From DRTC01 sp964521025 (lineage in GTDB: Bacteria > Cloacimonadota > Cloacimonadia > Cloacimonadales > TCS61): a stretch of DNA of 49,809 nucleotides. Numbering within the stretch: position 1 is the first letter of the stretch; every line of letters begins with the position of its first letter. The position numbers and the translations under genes are program-made. Where the stretch lies: the NCBI GenBank assembly GCA_964521025.1, contig CAZFPK010000021.1:1-49809 (forward strand), read 5' to 3'. Positions 33,650 to 44,184 of the stretch are shown here, piece after piece. The notes beneath the pieces were generated by a model, which saw only the letters and a list, made by a program, of their open reading frames with translations, had not been told where the DNA came from and made no database searches.

Positions 33650-36202
33650 TTAATAATACCACTTCACATACTCATAAAAATCCTTCAAGCAGCAGGATTT
33701 TGGTTTTATCCTGACATTAAAACTCTGTTTTCCGGAACCTTGGATTATGAAATTTCCATCAAAAGTTGCGACATTATTTTCTCTTTCTCTAAAATCGAGA
33801 GGAATAATCTTGAAGTTATTATCAATTATTTTATAAAAGACTTCGACCTGAACCAGGTTTTCCGAAATTCCGTCCAGCTCGATCTTTGTTTTGATAGTAA
33901 CCTCTTCCCCGCTGTTTAGAATTATGTTCTCTTTTGTATCGGTTCTCAAATCGAGGAATTTAACTTTCTGCCAGGAATCCGAGATCTCCCGATCAATTTT
34001 AATAAGTTCATCCACTTTCGTATAATTATCCTTTGCAAGTTTCCTGACATTTTCTGCTCCCGGAAGATAAAATTCATGCAGATATTCTTCCAGAACGCGA
34101 TGCATATTGAAATTTTTGCCTACATCGTAAATGGACTGTTTCATCATTTTGATCCAGTTCAGCGGAAGATCATTCTGATCGCGGTTGTAATATATCTCCA
34201 GTACTTCATTTTCCAGCAGATCGTAGATTTCATCGGCTTCTAATTTTTCCCGGATTTCCAGGTCGGAAATATTTTCTCCGGAAGTTATTGCCCAACCGTT
34301 TTTAGGATTATAACATTCATCCCACCAGCCATCGGGAACGCTCAGATTCAGTGCCCCGTTCATTCCAGCTTTCATCCCGGAAGTTCCGCTCGCTTCCAGC
34401 GGTTTGATCGGATTATTGAGCCAGACATCGACTCCCTGTACGAGATGACGGGCAATGTTCATATCATAGTTTTCTATAAAAACGAATTTGTCCTCGACCT
34501 TATTTTCATGAGCAAAATCGATGATCTCCTTGATCATGGCTTTCCCTTTTTCATCAGCCGGATGCGCCTTTCCGGCAAAAACGAACTGAAGCGGTCTGGT
34601 TTTATTATTCAGGAGTTTTAATAATCTTTCTTTATCTTTCAGAATGAGGTTTGCTCTTTTATAGGAAGCGAACCTGCGGGCAAAACCCACGATCAGATGG
34701 TTACTGTTCAAAACACTCTGCACACCAATATTAGTTCGAGCAACTCCGCTTTTGAGGATCAGACTTTCCTGCAATCTTGTCCTCATAAAACTGATCATCT
34801 GTTCTTTCCTGGCTTGATGTGCTTCCCAGATCTCGATATCCGGAATTGCGAAAACATTTTCCCAGAGAGTCTTTTCTTCCGCACGATGTCGGTAATCCTT
34901 GCCCAAATAGCGATCGAAAAGCCGGATCATTCTCCGGCTTAACCAGCTTTGCAGGTGAACTCCATTCGTGATCGCCCTGATCGGCATTTCTTTCTCATAA
35001 AGTTGAGGATAAACAGGATGCCACATTTCCCGGGAAATCCGGCTGTGCAGTTTGGAAACTCCGTTAATATATTTTGAAAAACGGATAGCCAGAGCCGGTA
35101 AAGAGAATTTATCTTTTTCCTTTATCAGAGCCAATTTTCTGAATTCTTTGAACTCTATTCCCATTTCCTGCAAAATCCCGCTGAGAAAAGATTCGACCAG
35201 TTTGTTATCAAAAGTTTCATTACCCGCGGGAACCGGAGTGTGAGTAGTAAAAACCGTGCCGGCTCTAATAATTTCCTTTGCTGCTTCCGGTTTGAATTTT
35301 CCATTTAAGACCAGGTTTTCCAGTCTTTTCAAGATGACAAAAGCAGAATGACCTTCATTCAAATGATAGATCGTTGGGTTGATCTGCAGTCTTTTCATCA
35401 ATGCCATGGACCCGAACGCCAAAACAAGTTCCTGCTGCAGTCTCATTTCCTTATCTGCAACATAAAGATAATCCGTTATTTTCCTGTATTTCTCCTTATT
35501 CTTTATATGATTGGAATCGACCAAATACAGGGGGATTTTCCCAACATCGATCTGCCAGGCATTCAAGTAGATTTTTTCATTTTTTAGCTTGATCTTGATC
35601 TCGATATCGTTCCCAACCTCATCTTTCAGTTTCCGAACAGGTTTGGAATACCAGTCATTTTCCTGATAAAATTCTTCCTGTTTTCCCTCGAGATTGATCT
35701 TCTGGAAAAAATAACCGTAACGATAAAGAATGCCAAAGGCAATAAGCGGTAAACCCATATCGGAAGCAGCCTTCAGATGATCTCCGGCAAGAACTCCCAA
35801 ACCTCCGGAATAGATCGGCAGAGATTCGTGCAGACCGAATTCCATCGAAAGATAGGCAATCTGCAAATCCCGGTCGAACTCCCTTTTATTTCCTTCTTTA
35901 TCGGAAAAATGCCCGATAAAATCGAGATAATTCTCGAATCGCTTCCCGACCGCTTCCAATTCATATAAAAATCCCTTATCTTCGGAAAGTTCATATAATC
36001 TCTTTTCCGGAATTCGCTGCAGAAATTTCACCGGATTGTGATTGAATTTCCGATACAATTTCGGATCGATCCTTAAGAAAAGACGGTATGCTTCGGAATC
36101 CCAGGTTGACCATAAATTCTGCGATAATACTGCTAATTTTTCCAAATTTTCCGGCAATTTCGGTTTCACATAAAATTCTTTAAAATTTATCTTATCTCTC
36201 AT
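33650..36202 (-). CDS. glgP: Alpha-glucan (glycogen) phosphorylase, GT35, short type
   Basis: 850-residue PLP-dependent phosphorylase releasing glucose-1-phosphate from glycogen or maltodextrin. It is of the shorter TIGR02094-type group common in anaerobes, archaea and thermophiles, recognisable from NLWSTWDSEAYRLF near the start, EFGLHESLPIYSGGLGVLAGDH, and the PLP site EASGTSGMKAGMNG with K611. A C-terminal beta-rich tail of about 100 residues (ENIILNSGEEVTIKTKIELD) is extra. ATG 36202 sits 6 nt after GGAGG; the in-frame TTG 18 nt upstream would overlap that site. It heads a glgP-GH13 operon for storage-glucan breakdown. Confidence 0.93.
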   Translation of the reverse strand: MRDKINFKEFYVKPKLPENLEKLAVLSQNLWSTWDSEAYRLFLRIDPKLYRKFNHNPVKFLQRIPEKRLYELSEDKGFLYELEAVGKRFENYLDFIGHFSDKEGNKREFDRDLQIAYLSMEFGLHESLPIYSGGLGVLAGDHLKAASDMGLPLIAFGILYRYGYFFQKINLEGKQEEFYQENDWYSKPVRKLKDEVGNDIEIKIKLKNEKIYLNAWQIDVGKIPLYLVDSNHIKNKEKYRKITDYLYVADKEMRLQQELVLAFGSMALMKRLQINPTIYHLNEGHSAFVILKRLENLVLNGKFKPEAAKEIIRAGTVFTTHTPVPAGNETFDNKLVESFLSGILQEMGIEFKEFRKLALIKEKDKFSLPALAIRFSKYINGVSKLHSRISREMWHPVYPQLYEKEMPIRAITNGVHLQSWLSRRMIRLFDRYLGKDYRHRAEEKTLWENVFAIPDIEIWEAHQARKEQMISFMRTRLQESLILKSGVARTNIGVQSVLNSNHLIVGFARRFASYKRANLILKDKERLLKLLNNKTRPLQFVFAGKAHPADEKGKAMIKEIIDFAHENKVEDKFVFIENYDMNIARHLVQGVDVWLNNPIKPLEASGTSGMKAGMNGALNLSVPDGWWDECYNPKNGWAITSGENISDLEIREKLEADEIYDLLENEVLEIYYNRDQNDLPLNWIKMMKQSIYDVGKNFNMHRVLEEYLHEFYLPGAENVRKLAKDNYTKVDELIKIDREISDSWQKVKFLDLRTDTKENIILNSGEEVTIKTKIELDGISENLVQVEVFYKIIDNNFKIIPLDFRERENNVATFDGNFIIQGSGKQSFNVRIKPKSCCLKDFYEYVKWYY

Positions 36203-36558
36203 TGATTCCTCCGTTTTCAATCTCCCCTCGGGACAATGGGGTTACATTTCCTCTTTTTTTTGAATATGAAAAAATGTCAATCAATCAAATTATTAGATTT
36301 ATTTAATTTCAAGGTTCATTCACATTCGACTCGATATAAAAAATCCCGCTTCGAATAGAAAGTTCTTATCACAGGGTCATGAACTGCTGATCTTTCGAGG
36401 GAACAGACGAGCAGGGATTTCTTGAATTAATTATTCTTTATCGTTTCATGCATTAGTGTATAAATCTACTGTCATTTTCTTTCTTCCATAATTGAAAATC
36501 CTCTTTCTCGTGTCGATTCCGTTGCTCCTCTCAGCGAAACAGTTCCTGAATAGCAAAG
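36203..36558. other. Upstream region of glgP, no gene
   Basis: AT-rich. A minus-strand TTGACA lies about 65 bp upstream of the glgP start, but no good -10 box is spaced to it. No ORF is convincing; the frames reported across the following repeat and N gap are artefacts of the repeat. Confidence 0.45.
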
Positions 36559-36797
36559 AAGGAGCGCTTTTTTGACCGGAAGGAGCGCTTTTTNNNNNNN
36601 NNNNNNNNNNNNNNNNNNNNNNNNNNNNNNNNNNNNNNNNNNNNNNNNNNNNNNNNNNNNNNNNNNNNNNNNNNNNNNNNNNNNNNNNNNNNNACAGTTC
36701 CTGAATAGCAAAGAAGGAGCGCTTTTTTGACCGGAAGGAGCGCTTTTTTGACCGGAAGGAGCGCTTTTTTGACCGGAAGGAGCGCCTTTTCGACCGG
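36559..36797. repeat. 21-bp tandem repeat array (split by assembly gap)
   Basis: Unit AAGGAGCGCTTTTTTGACCGG, with one complete copy and part of another left of the Ns and four copies to the right (36714, 36735, 36756, 36777), the last diverging. The period is divisible by three, so every frame stays open and gives false proteins (KKALLPV, KSAPSGQ, KKRSFRS repeats). Lies between divergent glgP and the phzF pseudogene. Confidence 0.85.
36594..36693. other. Assembly gap (100 N), probably artefactual
   Basis: Exactly 100 Ns. The 55 bases before the gap (36539-36593, from ACAGTTCCTG to GCGCTTTTT) are identical to the 55 bases after it (36694-36748). Identical contig ends of a k-mer length indicate unmerged overlapping contigs at a tandem repeat rather than missing sequence. 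Confidence 0.9.
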
Positions 36798-36921
36798 AGG
36801 AAGCACTTTTTTCTTCGGAAATTCTCCTTGACACAAGAATTCCGAAAAACCGACAGCTCGTTTGAGTAAGAAAAAAACAAGATTTGCAGACTTTTCAGCA
36901 GATCGGGTCAGGACTTTAAAT

Positions 36922-37693
36922 ATGAAGAAATTCAAATTTAAAAAAATCGATGCCTTTAACTCTCAAAAATCCGGGGGAAATCCGGCTGGAGCGATCTACA
37001 TCGACTCTTTTGATGACATCTCTGTAAAAGAAATGCAGAGAATTGCCGGGGAATTAAAGGGATTTGTCAGTGAAGTAGGTTATGTCCAACAAACCGGAGT
37101 GAATACATTTTCTTTAAAAATACTATTCATCCCAAAGAGAAGTCGATTTCTGCGGACATGCCACCATCGCCATCATGTAAAACCTGCTCAAAAACAGCAC
37201 AGGATTAATCCCGACAGTATTGCTAAAGCACTAAAGATCGATATCGAAGCATTAAACAGGAATTATCCCGTATCAACCGTTAACTCCGGTCTGGGAACTC
37301 TGATCGTACCTGTAAAAATTAAATTCGATCCTTTCCATTTCACCGGAATTAGATGAATTAAAAGATTTCCGTAGCGAAAACTCGATCGATATTATAACTG
37401 TATTTACAGACGAAGTTGCCACTAAAAAAAATAGATATCGCACCCGGGTTTTTGCTCCTGCTTTTGGCTATCTTGAAGATCCTGCAACAGGTTCGAGGAA
37501 TTCTGCTTTCGGCTATTATCTTTTGAAGAACAAAAAATGGGATGGCTCTTTTATATCATTGGAACAAAACGAATACTGTGAAAATCCGAACATAATCAAA
37601 TTGAGTACTAAAGTTATTAAAGGTATCAAATCCCGGGTAATTTTCGAGGGAGGAGCAATTGTAAGAATCGGCGGGGAATATTATCTGCAGTAA
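36922..37693 (+). pseudogene. PhzF family (phenazine biosynthesis-like isomerase) pseudogene
   Basis: A decayed PhzF-like gene readable only by switching frames. Frame 1 gives KKIDAFNSQKSGGNPAGAIY and SEVGYVQQTG; a second frame gives REVDFCGHATIAIM ending at TAA (about 37180); back in frame 1, INPDSIAKALKIDIEAL ... NSGLGTLIVPVK; and the last frame gives FAPAFGYLEDPATGSRNSAF ... EGGAIVRIGGEYYLQ with TAA at 37691-37693. The family motifs GNPAG, FCGHAT and EDPATGS are all present, but at least three frame changes are needed. One or two could be assembly errors beside the repeat gap, but the number favours a pseudogene. Intact relatives are about 260-300 residues and of unknown substrate. Confidence 0.88.
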
Positions 37694-37817
37694 AATTCTT
37701 TTTAATGGTTTTGAATATCTGCTTCTAATCTCTTCTGAAATACGCTGAGGAAATTCTTAAATGATCTGTTTTTCTTTCATGATGCCCTTCAATAATGAGG
37801 TTGAATGAAAAGTGTAA

Positions 37818-37836
37818 CTCGACTTTGCATGTCGAG
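37818..37836. repeat. Small CTCGAC/GTCGAG hairpin
   Basis: 6-bp arms with a 7-nt loop, preceded by GTAA. The ACTCGACTTTGC block recalls the dispersed ACTCGACTTGC elements near 3.5 kb. Lies in the 256-bp space between the phzF remnant and the end of sprA, where nothing else is seen. Confidence 0.4.
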
Positions 37837-37949
37837 AAATTAAAATCCATCTCTCTACTCTAACGAGCGAATCCGTACTGAACAGAACATTAGCTTCTGA
37901 AAATCAGCAAAATATGATTTTTCACATAGTCTCTAATCGGAATCTGGTC

Positions 37950-40900
37950 TTAAAAAGTTATCTTTACCCAAAGGTCTAAACTAAAGATCGAGATGGAAGA
38001 ATCTGCTTTTCTGTCATTTGTTCGTTCATAACTACTCGACAAACCACCATTAATGTTTTTACTGAATTCGTAGGAAGCACCCGGACTGATCGTGTAATGT
38101 AAGTCATCTGTATTTGTATTTTTGGTATTTTCCTGGGAGCCGTCTAACCAAATCTGTTCTATCGTATTATAGGTTTTATCCAGACTAAATCTCAAATCTG
38201 TTGTTAATTTATTATTTATCTTGAATTTCTTCTTTAAAAATGGTAATTTAATCCCTTTGGCTGCTGAAAATGACCAGGAAATATTTGCAGTTAAAGATTG
38301 TTTGATCGATTTGTTGATATTATTAAATTGCGTGTGGAATGTGGTTTTTTTTGAATTTGTATAACCCAGGGAAAGGCTGCTGACAATATCGTGAATCCAA
38401 TTTCCGGTCCAGGATAAGAAAGGCTGCATGGAAAGAGTTCTATCTTCCGAGGTGGGATCGACCCAATCGATAACACCTGATACTGAATAAGTATAGACAT
38501 AATTACTGGAAAGCCTGGAGCTGGTCAGGAGCGAGCTTGCACCGATCAGCTTCTCGAATTCGGATAAGGTTGCCGTTACATTTGGAAAAACAGTTGTGAT
38601 GGTCATATTACCGGCATTGGCATATCTTTTGGAGAGGTCTTTTGAATATTTGAAAGTAGTGGTGAGGTTATTTAAAATCGGATAACCTGTTGAAATATCA
38701 TAATTATAACCTGTCTGTTTGGATTTGATCTCACTCGAATCGGGATCGGTAAAATTCTCATATAAAATATTTGGAAATCCGAGCTGGTATAAAAACCCCG
38801 GTCTATCTTTTCTTCTATCATAATTTGTGCTGTAATCATTATTATAACTGAAGGAAATATTATCGAACTTAGATACCAAATTCAAAGTAGTATGGAAAAT
38901 ATTAAAACCTTTTTTCTTCTTTGAAGTTTCCGTTTCTTCTCCTTCTTCCTCGTCTTCTTGCTCATTATCTTGCTGTGAGACATCTTCAGATTGTCCTTCC
39001 TCTCTATCGATCTCTAACACCTCACCATTGTCTATTTTTTCTTCATCAACTTCCTCCTGAATATCAGCACCGGGTTCATTCTGATTATTTTCAGGTTTGG
39101 ATTCTTCATCTTTTCCTTGCGTATCCGGTTTATCAGGTTCATTTTCGATATTGCCTTCATCCAAAGGTTTATGATCGTTTTGTGCGTTCTCATCATTGTT
39201 TCCCTGTTCCTGTTCATCTTCTTTTTTACCCGCTTTTATTTTTGCCAGCCAGCCGGAAAGAAGGTCTTTATTCTTTAAAGTTACGGATCCGGAAATATCA
39301 CGGGAAACTTTTCCTTCATACTCGAATTCATCCTCTGTTTCATTTCCCGAAGAAATTAATTTGTGGTCATCGCTATATTGAATATTTGTATCCACCCGGA
39401 AAGTAAATATCTTATCAAAATAATCAGGATCGTAATCCAATGTTATGGTTTGAGTTCTATCGGTTTCCTGTCCGACCGGGAATTTGTCCCAGGCACTTTT
39501 CAAAGTCAAATCTCTGGTTGTATTAAGTTTATAAGTAGATTGGATATCGGAAAAAATATCATATTTGAGATAACTGTCTGTGGATAATGATCTTTTATCA
39601 ACGGTATTGTTATCCCATTCCCAACTCGGAATTGAATCTAAATTTGTACCCCAATTCCATCTCCTCGGGAATTCCGCACTATAAGTGATCGTATTATCAA
39701 ATGAATTCGGGAAAAAATAAAATTTATATTCATTTTTTTTTCCGAACAGCTTTATCCCCAATTTTTCGAGAGGAAAATTCAATTTATAATTGTGAGTTGC
39801 TGCATATCTGAAAGTTGTATCTGCATTTACAGCATCCAGGTCTTTTTTGTATTCTGCATAAACATTGCGGATAGATGTATTTTTCAGGGTGTAAGCCAGG
39901 ATCTTGTTCTTGGGTGTTTTATTCATCGCATAACTGAAATCTGCCCAGTAAGTTAAAGTTTTATCCGTTTCCCGGGTCTTTTCTTCTTCCGTCAGGTCTT
40001 CCCGCAGGATATCGGAATTTGATTTAAACCGGGGGATTCCGAGAGATTGATTCCTGGTCAATGTTAAAGGCAGATTGAATCCCCATTCGGCTGGCAGGAA
40101 TTTGTGTAAGTTATATGTATTATTGATCGTAAGAGAAGTTGTTTTTTTTAATGATGCCGTAGAATATGTCTTACTTCTCGTAGTTGAATTTTGAAAATTA
40201 TCGGTTTGCCAGTTCAGGGATATTTTCAGTGTCGAGAAATCAGCAAAATTAGTTTGAAACGAAGCGTTGCCGGCAAAACCGATATCTTCATAAGGATCGA
40301 CTACGCGAATATCATCAAAGTAAACCCGACCGGTAAATTCATCTATTGCTCGAATGCCGAGAGCAATGTATTTGAAATTGGATAAAGTGGGCGGATCTCC
40401 TTGTTTTTCTTTCATCCCGAGTCGATAATCACCTTTTTGATACCAGCTGTAATCGCCCTGGACATGAATGCTGTCGGAAACATCGGCATGAGTTTTCAAA
40501 AAAGTAAGATCGGAAAATTTAATTTCAATTTCTTTCCAGCCATTGGAACTCATTTTATCCTCATAATCGAGAGTAGATTGAGGATAAATGATCTCATAAT
40601 AATGCAGGGAATCTGCTCCGAGTCTGATGATCAAATCATGTTCCAGGTCGGAATTTCCATTATAAGTTTCAAATTTTTCAGGATAGATCCAAAACCTGAT
40701 CTTGCCGTAACCGAGAAGGTTGATATGATCCTGGAATTCTTGATAACCAATCCCGGTATGTCCGGGCTGCAGGTTTTCATAATCTATGATTAAAGATTGC
40801 TCTAAAGTAATTTCCCCGCTTTTTTTGATCATTGTTCCGGGAGCGGGAGTATAATGAGGATCTTTCTGATTATCGATCATCCCGACCAGCATTGTTTCAG

Positions 40901-43900
40901 CGTTGCTTTCCAATTCGTAAGAAGATACATCATCACCTTTTTCATCTTTGATCGGAGCTTCCCGCCATTTGTTCCCAACCAGGTCCAAATTCACCATCAA
41001 CACTTTCGAGATATCGGTGACTTCGAACCAGATGCGAGCATAACTTATCTTATCCAGGTTGGGTTCTCTTCCGGCTTCATTGGAAATTACCCGGTAATTA
41101 TCCGCACTATGCAGAGGAATACGATATAATTTCCAACCGTTGAATTCGCTCTGAAGATAAGCTGAACTCGTATCCTGGAGAGAAAGAGTGTATTCAAAAT
41201 AAACATCGAGATCGTTTAAATTGCCGTCATTATCCAGATCCTCGGTATCCAGTTCGCTGTTCCCTTCGGTTCCGTTATAATGAGGATAATCTCCTAATTC
41301 GTCTTTGGTTGTATTGAAATCGTCAAAAGGATCATCTCCCGGGTCTCCATCCCTGATCATATCGAGACCGACATCTTCGCCTTGATCCATCTTTCCGTCT
41401 TTGCTTTTTCCATAAACTCCGTCTTCATTATTGAGTTCACCCAGACCTCCGTAATCAGTATAAAAATCTTCGTTAATGTCTCCCAGATCGAGATGCATAA
41501 CAACATCCTCTGAATAATTATCATCGACTTTAACCAGAACTTCGAAATATTTTTTTTTGGAAAAATCGACTTGATTCCCGACATATTTCATCAAACCAGC
41601 CCAATACTTATTTTCAAAACCCGGATTTCCTATCTGGGGAGGTTTGATCTTGCAGGTCAAAATACTGATTTTTTCCTTACCTTCTTCGACAGTCAGGTTA
41701 TCATAAACATCTCTTGCCAGGACATTAAGCGGATTATACCAATTGATCGCAGCTTTTGCGAAATTCGTATCATAAGGTTTACTTCCGTAAATCCAGGATT
41801 TTCTGGTTGTTCCCAGGGAAAATGATTCCAGGATCGATTCCATATCATCTACATAAGCTTCTTTAATATCTGATTGTTTGGGATTTCCCCAGACTCTGGG
41901 CAGGCTCATGGCAATCTCACCATTCAGGCTGATCTTCGAATCTTCATCGGTTTTTATCAAAGGAAGCCAATCAACGACTTTGGTCAGGAATGGGGCTTCG
42001 TACTCGATCCTGCCGTCCATATCTGCTAAAATTATACTCCTGTTCTCATCTCCGATTTTTGGTCTTTCTTCGGAAACTTTCTCCGATTGATAAAGAAATG
42101 TTCCACCCAAATCCATATTTTCATTGAACTGCATATCTGCCCTGATTCCCATCAGGTTTTTACTCTCAAATGAAAAAAGAGGTAAAAATTGGTAAGATAT
42201 TTCGATTTCAACTTCAGGATCTTTTCCTTTCTGAGTCAACATAGTAACTTCCCCAAAGTCGTAATCGACAATATAGTCGAGATTTTCCTGTAAGGTTGTT
42301 TGATTTGATTTAGGTCCGATTTTTATGACGACACTTCCGGGTAAAATTCCCATTCCGAGACTGATCAGATCCCTTCCTTTTTTCCCTTTTATTCCCATAT
42401 AGATAAAAAAATCTTCATACCCGAGACTACCGATATCTTCCTGGTAAATGATCGTTTCTCCAAGTGGTTTGAACGGTTCGATGAACGGAAATATGATATG
42501 ACCGGATTTAAGGTCTATGGTTGCATCATCACCATTTATTTTATCATCAGGATTGCTATTCAATCTCAAATAATCGTTATAAGTTATTTTCCCCATCGAA
42601 CCTGTATCTATGGAATCGGGAACATAAAAATTCCTCGTATTATCGGCTTTCAAATCATAAATGTCGATACCGAAATCATCATTGTCCAGACCTTCCATTG
42701 TTGAACTGTAATAAACATTTCTAACCTGTAAATTCCAATATGGTCGATCATTGATGACATCATAATCCTGGTTGCTTTTGCGGAGTAATTTAACCTCCAC
42801 CGGGTTGGTAGTATGATCTCCCACAACAGTACCATCATTTTGGATATAAGTTATTCCTATCGTATAATTTTCATTGATGCTCATATTCATGATGATTATT
42901 CCGCTTTCATAATCGACAGCATAATGAGTTCCTTCGATCAAAGGCTCGAAAAGGTATGTTTTTTCCGGGAGATCGATTTCGATTCCCTCTGTTTTGCCGA
43001 TTACTTCATTGGCATTGGCATTATCCAGAAACAAGTGAACACTACCTACTTGAGGTTTCAGGTTTTGTCCTGTTGTGGAAATAAACCAGGCACCGTCAGA
43101 ATCTGTTTTAATAGCATTATTTGCCCATCCCGGGGGAAGATCCTCAGCTATGATATCGACTTCCGTATATAACTCATAGAGTGTGTAAGGATCCGTAATA
43201 TAATAATGAGTGCGCGGAAGATAATCTTTACTTCTTACATCGATAGAATCGGATTGAGTATCGCCGGTCCATTTTTGCGTGCTTTTCTGGGCTTCGTCTT
43301 TAGCGATGAAAGTTTTCAATTTCAGACTACCGAATTCCATTTCACTTCTAATACCGAACAATCCTTCCGAAGATGCCGGTGAACTGAAACTCGAACCGGT
43401 CAAAGAAAGAGAGATATTACCGGCATCGATGGTTTTTACGACTTCATCATCATAACCTTCATAATTTATTTTGATATCGCCCGGTTCAGGTAATATCTCA
43501 TCTTCGGAAGTTGAATGCTGATCTACGCTTACATGAATTTTATCACCGATCGTACCTCTTAACCTTAAATCCAACTCCTGCCGCATCTGAAAATCGAATT
43601 GCTGCCCTTGCTTATCGTTTCCCAAAACAGCCATGTTCCTTCTTTTTGTGCCGCTTCCGGAGAATGTCAGTTTCTGGCTACCATCAAGGCTTAACCTTCC
43701 GGCTTGCCCTCCTTTTACTCCGAAAATTTTATCGACAACCTTGGTCTTGGCAACAGGTGGAAGTTTGATCACGATTTCCGGGATAAGACCTTGACCCTCG
43801 ACTCTGTCTTCCTGCTTTAAAAGGTCCTGACTTTTGGCTTCTAAATAAAGTCTATAAAGTCCGGTAAAGATATTCTCCGCGTATTTATCGAGAGAAAGAT

Positions 43901-44180
43901 AAACCGGCGGATAGATATTATCTTCATTATTAAACCTGAAAACAAGTTTCACGAGTCGATTATCATAATCGACATCGATTTGTGTTCCATACCTGAAATT
44001 CGACAGAAATAAAGCATTTTTATGAGAAATCGAGAATCCCTTTTTTAATTTAAAAAGATCGATGCGATTATACTCCAGGTGAGGAACACCTTTCAGGTAC
44101 AAGGGAGGTAATGATGTTAAAGCTGAGGAGAAAGAATACAGCAAAGACAGGATCAGGAAAAGGAATATTTTTTTCAGCAT
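37950..44180 (-). CDS. sprA: SprA-like outer-membrane protein (type IX secretion translocon family)
   Basis: 2076 residues with a Sec signal peptide (MLKKIFLFLILSLLYSFSSA). SprA forms the very large beta-barrel that carries type IX substrates across the outer membrane. Family traits: KINYEGYDDEVVKTIDAGNISLSL (about 235-258), EGLFGIRSEMEFGSLKLKTF (about 270-290), repeated TYLFEPL.EGTHYAVDYESGIIIM-type blocks, and a C-terminus of alternating aromatic beta-strands ending LDLWVKITF (terminal F). An Asp-rich stretch (about 893-990) with DLDNDGNLNDLD looks calcium-binding. A low-complexity acidic insert (about 1651-1756, E/D/N/Q-rich) would sit in a loop. 4 bp downstream of coaX, so co-transcribed with it. 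Other T9SS genes are not in the window. Low likelihood of a different beta-barrel family. Confidence 0.85.
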   Translation of the reverse strand: MLKKIFLFLILSLLYSFSSALTSLPPLYLKGVPHLEYNRIDLFKLKKGFSISHKNALFLSNFRYGTQIDVDYDNRLVKLVFRFNNEDNIYPPVYLSLDKYAENIFTGLYRLYLEAKSQDLLKQEDRVEGQGLIPEIVIKLPPVAKTKVVDKIFGVKGGQAGRLSLDGSQKLTFSGSGTKRRNMAVLGNDKQGQQFDFQMRQELDLRLRGTIGDKIHVSVDQHSTSEDEILPEPGDIKINYEGYDDEVVKTIDAGNISLSLTGSSFSSPASSEGLFGIRSEMEFGSLKLKTFIAKDEAQKSTQKWTGDTQSDSIDVRSKDYLPRTHYYITDPYTLYELYTEVDIIAEDLPPGWANNAIKTDSDGAWFISTTGQNLKPQVGSVHLFLDNANANEVIGKTEGIEIDLPEKTYLFEPLIEGTHYAVDYESGIIIMNMSINENYTIGITYIQNDGTVVGDHTTNPVEVKLLRKSNQDYDVINDRPYWNLQVRNVYYSSTMEGLDNDDFGIDIYDLKADNTRNFYVPDSIDTGSMGKITYNDYLRLNSNPDDKINGDDATIDLKSGHIIFPFIEPFKPLGETIIYQEDIGSLGYEDFFIYMGIKGKKGRDLISLGMGILPGSVVIKIGPKSNQTTLQENLDYIVDYDFGEVTMLTQKGKDPEVEIEISYQFLPLFSFESKNLMGIRADMQFNENMDLGGTFLYQSEKVSEERPKIGDENRSIILADMDGRIEYEAPFLTKVVDWLPLIKTDEDSKISLNGEIAMSLPRVWGNPKQSDIKEAYVDDMESILESFSLGTTRKSWIYGSKPYDTNFAKAAINWYNPLNVLARDVYDNLTVEEGKEKISILTCKIKPPQIGNPGFENKYWAGLMKYVGNQVDFSKKKYFEVLVKVDDNYSEDVVMHLDLGDINEDFYTDYGGLGELNNEDGVYGKSKDGKMDQGEDVGLDMIRDGDPGDDPFDDFNTTKDELGDYPHYNGTEGNSELDTEDLDNDGNLNDLDVYFEYTLSLQDTSSAYLQSEFNGWKLYRIPLHSADNYRVISNEAGREPNLDKISYARIWFEVTDISKVLMVNLDLVGNKWREAPIKDEKGDDVSSYELESNAETMLVGMIDNQKDPHYTPAPGTMIKKSGEITLEQSLIIDYENLQPGHTGIGYQEFQDHINLLGYGKIRFWIYPEKFETYNGNSDLEHDLIIRLGADSLHYYEIIYPQSTLDYEDKMSSNGWKEIEIKFSDLTFLKTHADVSDSIHVQGDYSWYQKGDYRLGMKEKQGDPPTLSNFKYIALGIRAIDEFTGRVYFDDIRVVDPYEDIGFAGNASFQTNFADFSTLKISLNWQTDNFQNSTTRSKTYSTASLKKTTSLTINNTYNLHKFLPAEWGFNLPLTLTRNQSLGIPRFKSNSDILREDLTEEEKTRETDKTLTYWADFSYAMNKTPKNKILAYTLKNTSIRNVYAEYKKDLDAVNADTTFRYAATHNYKLNFPLEKLGIKLFGKKNEYKFYFFPNSFDNTITYSAEFPRRWNWGTNLDSIPSWEWDNNTVDKRSLSTDSYLKYDIFSDIQSTYKLNTTRDLTLKSAWDKFPVGQETDRTQTITLDYDPDYFDKIFTFRVDTNIQYSDDHKLISSGNETEDEFEYEGKVSRDISGSVTLKNKDLLSGWLAKIKAGKKEDEQEQGNNDENAQNDHKPLDEGNIENEPDKPDTQGKDEESKPENNQNEPGADIQEEVDEEKIDNGEVLEIDREEGQSEDVSQQDNEQEDEEEGEETETSKKKKGFNIFHTTLNLVSKFDNISFSYNNDYSTNYDRRKDRPGFLYQLGFPNILYENFTDPDSSEIKSKQTGYNYDISTGYPILNNLTTTFKYSKDLSKRYANAGNMTITTVFPNVTATLSEFEKLIGASSLLTSSRLSSNYVYTYSVSGVIDWVDPTSEDRTLSMQPFLSWTGNWIHDIVSSLSLGYTNSKKTTFHTQFNNINKSIKQSLTANISWSFSAAKGIKLPFLKKKFKINNKLTTDLRFSLDKTYNTIEQIWLDGSQENTKNTNTDDLHYTISPGASYEFSKNINGGLSSSYERTNDRKADSSISIFSLDLWVKITF

Positions 44181-44184
44181 TTAT

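Noticed and set aside
36559..36797. Possible CRISPR array
   Set aside because: Repeats are head to tail with no spacers, and no cas genes are present.
36446..36935. Three long minus-strand ORFs with Ser/Lys/Leu repeats across the N gap
   Set aside because: They are the 21-bp tandem repeat read in each frame, and the Ns are counted as residues; no start signals.
38921..39406. 161-residue plus-strand ORF within sprA
   Set aside because: Shadow of the acidic low-complexity insert of sprA; no start signal.
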